Assembly (NCBI GenBank): GCA_001940705.1
Contig: MEHG01000004.1
Span: 1 to 48,608 of the forward strand
From: Candidatus Thorarchaeota archaeon AB_25
GTDB taxonomy: Archaea; Asgardarchaeota; Thorarchaeia; Thorarchaeales; Thorarchaeaceae
Length of the DNA: 48,608 nt
Reading direction: 5' to 3'
A model generated the notes under the pieces. It saw only the letters and a list, made by a program, of their open reading frames with translations. It did no database searches and was not told the DNA's origin. Shown in pieces: positions 43,247 to 48,608 of the stretch; position 1 is the stretch's first letter; the number at the start of each line of letters is the position of its first letter. The translations under genes were made by a program, and so were the position numbers.

Positions 43247-44194
43247 CTATGATGATTCAGAAGCGCCTTCAGCTTCGAATCGCTTCAAGAAGTGTGTGAC
43301 TTCTTCAAGAACTTCATCCAGGATCTCATCAGCACCTTTAGCCTCAATATACGCTAAGAGAATCTTATGCACCATTTCTGTAATTTGCTTGGGGTACGTT
43401 TCACCAGAGGATTCGTCAATCACTTTCGGTGTATCTGAATTATCCAGAGTGAGCATGGCTACCGTTTTTATAATATAGCCGGATTCATCCGTTATACCCT
43501 GAATTTTGGCAGCACTCTCAATACCTTCAATTCGAGATACAGGTGTGGTGTTACGAACTGTGTAATAACCTGAAGCTTCACCCAGTGATAGGTTGACCCC
43601 GCTCCATGATATACCAGGAGCGGATTCCATCAACTTGACAGACGAGTGTAGTGACTTTTCAGATACAATGGGAAAATGAGGAGTAGCGTCGTTTGGTATA
43701 AACTTGAACGTAATTGAAGAACAAGCGAGCCCAAAGAACAAGACAAAGATACCAAAGATGACTGGTGTTGCTGCAATCAGAATGATGGTTGTTCTCATGA
43801 GCAGAAAAGGAGCCGCCACGGCCATCACTGAAATGATGAGCGCTAGAAGGATGAGGTTGTAGTCAACGATTGATAAGAAGTCTCGGTATTCGCTTCGATA
43901 CTGTTTCATCATTTCGCGGTACTCGGATAGAGAGACCTCTCTTTCTCTGAGATCCCATACTGGTTCGATGAAGACTATCTGAGTTTTCATTCTCCATGTG
44001 ACAGCTGTAATAGCAGGAATTATGCTAACAAGTACAAAGACAGCCCAAGCAATCCAAATGAAGGGAGTTTCATACAATGGGAGTAACTGGAATTGGGCCA
44101 CCTCGAAACCCATGAAAGCCCATATGATTACAAGAAGAAAAATCACGATTTGGTAATTCAGGAAAGACCCAATCCTAATAGGACCTTCTGTCAA
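43247..44194 (-). CDS. four-TM membrane protein, paralogue B of a tandem family
   Basis: This 315-residue member has TM1-2 (IVIFLLVIIWAFMGFEVA, IAWAVFVLVSIIPAITAV), then KTQIVFIEPVWDLREREVSL and SEYREMMKQYRSEYRDFL. TM3-4 follow, and then a C-terminal domain with ESAPGISWSGVNLSLGEASG and VSRIEGIESAAKI. The last segment matches VSRISGIEKDAYI in paralogue A. It ends with an acidic helix (DEILDEVLEEVTHFLKRFEA) like the end of A. The TTG start lies two bases after the previous stop, with GAGGG nearby, so translation is coupled. No known domain was recognised. Confidence 0.7.
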   Translation of the reverse strand: MTEGPIRIGSFLNYQIVIFLLVIIWAFMGFEVAQFQLLPLYETPFIWIAWAVFVLVSIIPAITAVTWRMKTQIVFIEPVWDLREREVSLSEYREMMKQYRSEYRDFLSIVDYNLILLALIISVMAVAAPFLLMRTTIILIAATPVIFGIFVLFFGLACSSITFKFIPNDATPHFPIVSEKSLHSSVKLMESAPGISWSGVNLSLGEASGYYTVRNTTPVSRIEGIESAAKIQGITDESGYIIKTVAMLTLDNSDTPKVIDESSGETYPKQITEMVHKILLAYIEAKGADEILDEVLEEVTHFLKRFEAEGASESS

Positions 44195-44196
44195 TT

Positions 44197-45210
44197 CTAT
44201 CCCTCAGGAGGAGTTGCATTTATCTCTTTGAGAATCTCAGAGAGTTCTTCATTCTCTCCTCGATTTTGTAACCATTCTAAAATGAGTATGGCCACTGCAT
44301 TTTCGAAGAGAATGGAAATGTCTTTGACTCCAGGATGCTTCATCTTGGATTGAACCGGAAGTCTGACATAGTATCCCTTTTCATCTGTACCGACGAATTT
44401 GCGGAAATTTCGATCACTTGATATCCACCACCAGACTACTTGTGGATCCATATTGGACTCGTGTAGTCTGCAGAGCACACGGGTAACGGCATGTAGATCC
44501 TCCGACCAAGACTCGATATAGGCATCCTTCTCAATCCCAGAGATTCGAGAAACGACTCTTGGGCCCTCATACATCTCATAGCCATCTTGTTCGCCCTTGT
44601 CAAACACGATACGGACATGAGACATTCCAGGAATCTTTTCCTGAGCTTCAGCTAATGCGATAACTTCCCTTACTAGGAGTATATCGAAGTCTTCAGATGC
44701 GGCATTTGAGGATGCTAACAATGCACCAATTGAAGCCACGGCATAGACAAGTGAAAGTGCAAGAGCAAACATCCATGAGTCAAACCCTGCAAGACTTGGA
44801 TTTTCAATTAGGATATAGACTGGCAAACCAGCCATGAACAGGAGGAGTGCAATTGGGATAAAGAATGTCCAATAACTGCTATTTGAGACCAGTCGCCAGT
44901 GTTTCCGTTTGTTGCGCTTGACAAGCCCTTTTGCATCAGCAATAGTCATCTGAACAGGCTCGACTGTCCAAGTGGGATCGCTGTATTCAATAGCAGACTT
45001 CTTTCCGTACCATCCGATGTAAAAACCTAAAGCAGTTACAAACACTGGTAGACTAATGAAGAACAGGAAGATTGCTACCCAATCCCATGTTGTAGAGGGC
45101 AGAAAAAGATCTGCGATAAAGTAACCTAAAACTAGGAATAGAAGAGTGCCAAGGCCAATGGTTACGTAAATCCTAGTCAATGACTTGTAGGTTATGATGC
45201 TCTCCGCCAT
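44197..45210 (-). CDS. four-TM membrane protein, paralogue A of a tandem family
   Basis: A 337-residue member and first gene of the five-gene operon. It has the same order as B and C: TM1-2, KKSAIEYSDPTWTVEPVQM and an ADAKGLVKRNKRKHWRLVS segment, TM3-4, then the soluble domain with AQEKIPGMSHVRIVF, VVSRISGIEKDAYIESW and a closing helix LQNRGENEELSEILKEI. The ATG at 45210 (MAESIITYKS) has GGAG five bases upstream; a GTG two codons before is less likely. A putative cytoplasmic domain may sense ligand or bind the other operon products. The family appears undescribed to me. Confidence 0.7.
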   Translation of the reverse strand: MAESIITYKSLTRIYVTIGLGTLLFLVLGYFIADLFLPSTTWDWVAIFLFFISLPVFVTALGFYIGWYGKKSAIEYSDPTWTVEPVQMTIADAKGLVKRNKRKHWRLVSNSSYWTFFIPIALLLFMAGLPVYILIENPSLAGFDSWMFALALSLVYAVASIGALLASSNAASEDFDILLVREVIALAEAQEKIPGMSHVRIVFDKGEQDGYEMYEGPRVVSRISGIEKDAYIESWSEDLHAVTRVLCRLHESNMDPQVVWWWISSDRNFRKFVGTDEKGYYVRLPVQSKMKHPGVKDISILFENAVAILILEWLQNRGENEELSEILKEINATPPEG

Positions 45211-45324
45211 CTTCACTCCGCCTAAGACTATAGGCTCTGCGTGTTGCTTGCTCTTTAAGGATTGCTAAAGGTTTTGGAACTATGCAAATACTTATTACTC
45301 AAAGACCCGTGATTGAATTCATTA

Positions 45325-45340
45325 TTGTTAATTTTAACAA
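45325..45340 (+). promoter_or_regulatory. perfect palindrome over the peroxiredoxin start region
   Basis: TTGTTAA-TT-TTAACAA is an exact 7-2-7 dyad, placed between a TATA-like ACTTATTAC (45290-45298) and the SD GGAGATGA (45341-45348). The expected transcription start is near 45320, so a bound protein would block initiation: a redox-regulator operator is a good guess. Confidence 0.6.
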
Positions 45341-45355
45341 GGAGATGACAATTCA

Positions 45356-45838
45356 ATGCTAAAGATAGGTCACAAAGCACCTGATTTCACAACGACCACT
45401 GAGAGTGGGGAAACAGTCAAACTCAGCAGTTTCAAGGGGAAGAAGATCTTCCTATACTTCTATCCAAAGGATAACACCTCAGGATGTCAGGCTGAAGCGT
45501 GCTCGATCCGTGACAGCTACAACGTGTTTGAAAAATCAGATATCCCAGTGTTTGGAGTATCTGGTGGTACCGAGAAGTCGCACAATAGTTTCAAAGAGAA
45601 GAACAATCTACCATTTCCACTGCTTATGGACGAGGAATTTAAAATTGCTAAGCTCTATAATGTCTACCAGAAGAAAAGCATGTACGGGAAAGAGTACATG
45701 GGTATTGAACGAACAACATTCCTAATAGATGAGAAGGGAATAATCGAGGGGATATTTGGTGGCTCTGAAGGAATCGAGAAGGTCAAGACCAAGGAACATG
45801 CGGATCAAGTCATCAAGTTCTGGGATCTCAAGCTGTAG
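45356..45838 (+). CDS. peroxiredoxin, PrxQ/BCP subfamily (copy 1)
   Basis: A 160-residue thiol peroxidase. PKDNTSGCQAEACSIRD places the peroxidatic Cys44 and resolving Cys49 in the CX4C layout typical of PrxQ/BCP. Thr41 and Arg in the later IERTTFLID strand complete the active site. A Ser replaces the usual Pro before the peroxidatic Gly-Cys (TSGC instead of TPGC). SD GGAGATGA precedes the ATG. It reduces hydroperoxides with electrons from thioredoxin or similar. The second copy begins 12 bases after its stop, so one operon under the palindrome at 45325 is likely. Confidence 0.95.
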   Translation: MLKIGHKAPDFTTTTESGETVKLSSFKGKKIFLYFYPKDNTSGCQAEACSIRDSYNVFEKSDIPVFGVSGGTEKSHNSFKEKNNLPFPLLMDEEFKIAKLYNVYQKKSMYGKEYMGIERTTFLIDEKGIIEGIFGGSEGIEKVKTKEHADQVIKFWDLKL

Positions 45839-45849
45839 AGGGAATTGTA

Positions 45850-46323
45850 GTGTTACAAATAGGCGACGCCGCTCCAGATTTCGAAACGGAAGACGACGAA
45901 GGTAAGAGATTCAAGTTGAGTGACTACAAAGGTCAAAAGTTAGTCCTCTATTTCTATCCAAAGGACTTCACACCCGGATGCACTGCTGAAGCCTGTTCTA
46001 TCCGAGATAGCTATCAACTCTTCGAGGGCTCTGGGATTCCAATCTTTGGAGTTTCAGGAGGCACAGCAGAACTCCATCAGAAGTTCAGAAGGAAGAACGG
46101 ACTTCCGTTCAATATTCTAACAGACGAGGACCTTAGTATCGCAAAGCTGTACGATGCTTACAGCAGATTAAACATCCTGGGAGTGGGAGTCAAACGAATA
46201 ACCTACCTGATAGATGAGGCTGGCAAGATTGAAGCCATCTTCGGCGGTTCTGAAGGTATAGACAAGGTTCGTTCTACAAAGCATGCAGAGCAACTTGTAG
46301 AATTCTGGGGTTTGAAACTGTAG
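45850..46323 (+). CDS. peroxiredoxin, PrxQ/BCP subfamily (copy 2)
   Basis: A 157-residue paralogue about two-thirds identical to copy 1 by eye, with the canonical active site PKDFTPGCTAEACSIRD (Cys44 and Cys49). The GTG start (MLQIGDAAPDF) has GAGGG seven bases upstream and lies 12 bases after copy 1's stop. The pair looks like a recent tandem duplication, with copy 2 keeping the standard Pro and copy 1 altered. It ends three bases from the convergent nitroreductase gene. Confidence 0.95.
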   Translation: MLQIGDAAPDFETEDDEGKRFKLSDYKGQKLVLYFYPKDFTPGCTAEACSIRDSYQLFEGSGIPIFGVSGGTAELHQKFRRKNGLPFNILTDEDLSIAKLYDAYSRLNILGVGVKRITYLIDEAGKIEAIFGGSEGIDKVRSTKHAEQLVEFWGLKL

Positions 46324-46325
46324 TT

Positions 46326-47063
46326 TCACTCACCAGTCCTACTTGGTTTACCGATACTACTCAAGTAGATTACACTCTCTTCAGAGATGTCAAAGCCCAT
46401 TAGCTCGTTCAAATAATCATCATAAATTGCACCAATCTGACAACTTCCAAGACCAAGTCCTTCAACTGCCAAGGCCAGATTCTGAGCTATGTGAGCAGCA
46501 TCTAGGAAAATATAGCGGTACGCGCGTTGGAGATACTTCCACTTCGACCTCTGGAATATGGCACTCCAGATGAATACCACTGAGGCACGTTCAGCAATCT
46601 GTTGGTCAAGAGCACCTTTTCTCACCTCTCGAGAGTAGTCCCCCTTCTTGAGTAAGTCTAGTTGGTGAGTTTCAACATCATAATGGTATAGACCTGACTC
46701 TAGACCATCAACTCGATTGATCAAGAGATAGGTCTCTATTGGATACAGTGCGCCTGCAGAGGGAGCGCTCCTTAGCTTATGGTCTCCGATGGAAGCAGTG
46801 ATTCCCTGTGTAGCCCAGAGTGTCTGTGATAGGTCCTCAATGTTTATGGAATCTCGAGTGTAGGCACGGACACTCCTTCGGGTTCGAAGAACTTCCCAGA
46901 GACCTGGTCCTCCCTGCACCACCGGTGGAGGAAGGTCAATCTTCTCAGCCTCAGGATATTTCTTGTAGACTGATGGTTTTGTGCTCCAATCTAACCTGTG
47001 TCCAGGCAGTTTACCTCTCTCGTATTTTGTTGCACTATGAAATTCGTCACCAACTCCGGGCAT
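46326..47063 (-). CDS. SagB/ThcOx-type nitroreductase family protein
   Basis: A flavin (FMN) dehydrogenase-fold protein of about 245 residues. SagB-type features are FHSATKYERGKLPGHRLDW at the N-terminus, VLRTRRSVRAYTRDSI, APSAGALYPIETYLLIN, a hydrophobic dimer helix (LDAAHIAQNLALAVEGLGLG) and SCQIGAIYDDYLNELMGF. Some relatives oxidise thiazolines in RiPP biosynthesis, but many stand alone. The frame extends to a TTG at 47129, yet the ATG at 47063 matches the family start and lies about 23-27 bases after TTGATAAAAC on the minus strand, consistent with a leaderless mRNA. It is divergent from the malic enzyme. Confidence 0.88.
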   Translation of the reverse strand: MPGVGDEFHSATKYERGKLPGHRLDWSTKPSVYKKYPEAEKIDLPPPVVQGGPGLWEVLRTRRSVRAYTRDSINIEDLSQTLWATQGITASIGDHKLRSAPSAGALYPIETYLLINRVDGLESGLYHYDVETHQLDLLKKGDYSREVRKGALDQQIAERASVVFIWSAIFQRSKWKYLQRAYRYIFLDAAHIAQNLALAVEGLGLGSCQIGAIYDDYLNELMGFDISEESVIYLSSIGKPSRTGE

Positions 47064-47140
47064 GAACAACCATTCGATTGTTGTTTTATCAATACAACGA
47101 TGTATCCTCGGTCCTATGGCTCTAGTCAACTAAGTTGGTG

Positions 47141-47166
47141 GTATCCCTGAAGGATACACTTAAACC
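47141..47166 (+). promoter_or_regulatory. hairpin/dyad next to TATA-like box upstream of malic enzyme
   Basis: GTATCC-CTGAA-GGATAC (47141-47157) is a perfect 6-base dyad directly abutting CTTAAACC (47159-47166), a plausible TATA box giving a leader of about 50 bases. It may be an operator controlling the gene at 47240. A further GTATCC lies at 47102. Confidence 0.4.
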
Positions 47167-47239
47167 GGAGCTATGGTCAGCCCCAACTCGCATGACGGGC
47201 GAATGTAGCTCGTCTGAATGAAACAAAGGGGCTCACATT

Positions 47240-48598
47240 ATGTCTGATGAAAAGCTCTCTGTTGAAGAGTTGAAGAAAAAGGCTGAGAAGCCCGGGAAGG
47301 ATGCTATGGTCCTCCACCCATTTTACCAAGGCAAGATTATGAGCATTGGCAAATGTCCGGTTCGCGACTTCTCAGATTTTGCAATCTGGTATACTCCTGG
47401 TGTGGCTAAGCCATGCTTGGACATCAAAGAGAATCCTGAGATGGCCTATGAGCATCTGAACAAGGGTAACATGGTGGCTGTTGTAAGCGATGGTACCCGA
47501 GTGCTTGGTCTCGGTGATATCGGTCCACTAGCAGCAGGTCCAGTGATGGAAGGAAAAGCTATTCTTTTCAAGTACCTAGGTGGTGTGGATGCATGGCCGA
47601 TCTGTGTTGACACAAAGGACCCTGACAAGATTATTGAGTTTGTCAAACTCTTGCAGCCGTCATTTGGTGGTATCAATCTTGAGGATATCTCAAAGCCAAA
47701 GTGCTACAAGGTTCTTGAAACACTGAGAAACGATCCTGAAGTCAAGATTCCAGTCTGGCATGACGATGCACAAGGGACTGGTACAGTAGTTCTAGCAGGT
47801 GTGCTTGGAGGACTAAATGTTGTCAAGAAAGACATTGAGAATACTACAGTCGCCTTTTTGGGAGTTGGTGCAGCAAACACCCGTACAGCCTTCTTGTTGA
47901 TAGCTGCTGGAGTGGATCCAAAGAACATCATCATGGTGGACAGCAAGGGTGCAATCTATGCAGACCGTGAAGATATCGTGAAAGATAAGGACTATGATCC
48001 CTTCAAATACGATCTGGCTCAGAAGACTAATCCAGAGCGTCATACTGGTGATATGGGCGAAGTTATTGAAGGAATGGATGTGCTCATCACTGCTTCACGA
48101 CCAGTGCCTGGCACTGTGAAGAAAGAGTGGGTGTCGAAGATGGCCACCGACTCGATTGTTTACGCTTGTGCCAATCCACTACCTGAGATTTGGCCATGGG
48201 ACGCTAAGGATGCAGGAGCTCGAATTGTTGGAACTGGTCGGTCGGACTTTGACAACCAGATCAACAACTCTCTTGGATTCCCTGGAATCTTCCGCGGAAC
48301 TCTCGATGTTCGGGCAAACACAATCACTGATGAGATGTGTATAGCTGCAGCTCAAGCATTGGCTGACCTCGGTGCGAAAGAAGCCAATGAGCGTAAAGTA
48401 ATCCCAACGATGGACCAGTGGGAGTTGTATCCTGCCGAAGCCACAGCTGTGGGGATGAAAGCTATCGAGCAAGGCATTGCCAAGAAACACTGGGAGGAGA
48501 AGGACCTCTACAAGCATGCGGAGAAAATCATCAGGCGTGCCCGTGGAGCCTCTGAAACCCTCTATGAGAAGGGCTTCATTCCGAAAGCACCAATCTAA
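47240..48598 (+). CDS. malic enzyme (oxaloacetate-decarboxylating malate dehydrogenase)
   Basis: A 452-residue enzyme converting malate to pyruvate, CO2 and NAD(P)H. Typical blocks are YTPGVAKPCLDI, SDGTRVLGLGDIGPLAAGPVMEGKA, INLEDISKPKCY (metal-binding Glu-Asp), PVWHDDAQGTGTVVLAG (second Asp pair) and the Rossmann VAFLGVGAANTRTAFLL. FDNQINNSLGFPGIFRG matches the family SNYPNQVNNVLAFPGIF segment. The length is that of the short archaeal/bacterial form without a phosphotransacetylase domain. Cofactor choice between NAD and NADP is not clear. It lies at the window's right edge but is complete, with stop at 48596-48598. Confidence 0.96.
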   Translation: MSDEKLSVEELKKKAEKPGKDAMVLHPFYQGKIMSIGKCPVRDFSDFAIWYTPGVAKPCLDIKENPEMAYEHLNKGNMVAVVSDGTRVLGLGDIGPLAAGPVMEGKAILFKYLGGVDAWPICVDTKDPDKIIEFVKLLQPSFGGINLEDISKPKCYKVLETLRNDPEVKIPVWHDDAQGTGTVVLAGVLGGLNVVKKDIENTTVAFLGVGAANTRTAFLLIAAGVDPKNIIMVDSKGAIYADREDIVKDKDYDPFKYDLAQKTNPERHTGDMGEVIEGMDVLITASRPVPGTVKKEWVSKMATDSIVYACANPLPEIWPWDAKDAGARIVGTGRSDFDNQINNSLGFPGIFRGTLDVRANTITDEMCIAAAQALADLGAKEANERKVIPTMDQWELYPAEATAVGMKAIEQGIAKKHWEEKDLYKHAEKIIRRARGASETLYEKGFIPKAPI

Positions 48599-48608
48599 TC
48601 ATTCTAAC

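Noticed and set aside
46323-46326. link between the SagB-like gene and the radical SAM gene as one RiPP cluster
   Set aside because: They are about 18 kb apart, on opposite strands, with many unrelated genes between them.

Overview
This window comes from an archaeal chromosome. It encodes a clamp-loader (RFC) small-subunit homologue, two RIO1-type kinases, an XPB helicase, a TFS/Rpb9-like zinc ribbon and a GTPBP1-like GTPase. Many genes sit behind TATA-like boxes about 25-30 bases ahead of leaderless or Shine-Dalgarno (GGAGG-type) starts, and TTG and GTG starts are frequent. Large secreted subtilases with one C-terminal membrane anchor, a membrane protein with a Cys/His-rich tail, and moderate GC would fit an Asgard-type archaeon such as a thorarchaeon. 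That placement is inference from gene flavour; no rRNA or diagnostic marker gene is present. No tRNA, CRISPR array, insertion sequence or prophage was recognised.

Layout. 1-4505 (minus): a partial signal-peptide ORF, an FAD/NAD(P)-disulfide oxidoreductase and a 1051-residue secreted subtilase. 4636-8253: a GTPBP1-like GTPase, an unknown 563-residue protein and a 51-residue one-TM protein. 8256-10601 (minus): an unknown protein, an O6-methylguanine-DNA methyltransferase, an alpha/alpha-toroid repeat protein and a lone zinc ribbon with an acidic tail. 10786-13212 (plus): DUF1015 followed by serC. 13247-17921 (minus): a small unknown protein, a second secreted subtilase and a ClC channel/antiporter. 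18023-19264 (plus): a coiled-coil/winged-helix regulator, then two related small helical proteins whose promoter TATA box is bracketed by a perfect inverted repeat. 19311-25459: a universal stress protein, a DUF6159-like membrane protein, a small membrane-protein gene broken by one in-frame TAA, an HExxH metallopeptidase, a DUF2207-like protein with a (Cys-His-Ser-Ala)n tail and a small unknown protein.

25565-29033 (plus): a radical SAM/SPASM enzyme with an N-terminal PqqD-like domain, directly followed by a D-serine dehydratase/D-threonine aldolase-type PLP enzyme, then an ARPP-1 protein. 29038-32404: a membrane-anchored winged-helix/zinc-ribbon protein, an ACT-like protein and tandem RIO1 kinases with a possible short leader gene. 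32405-32781 has no protein gene but several stem-loops. 32782-40977: XPB, an exported protein, an APH-fold kinase, a DUF2240-like protein, a divergent RFC-like ATPase, a Helicase_C_3 protein that may be functionally linked to XPB, and a lone MetE-like core. 41002-45210 (minus): a five-gene membrane-protein operon with three mutually related members. 45356-48598: tandem PrxQ/BCP peroxiredoxins behind a palindromic operator-like site, a SagB-type nitroreductase, and malic enzyme.

The strongest candidates for something undescribed are the operator-flanked 18.5 kb operon, the three-paralogue membrane operon at 41.0-45.2 kb, the PqqD-like radical SAM / PLP enzyme pair, and the Cys/His-tailed DUF2207-like protein.
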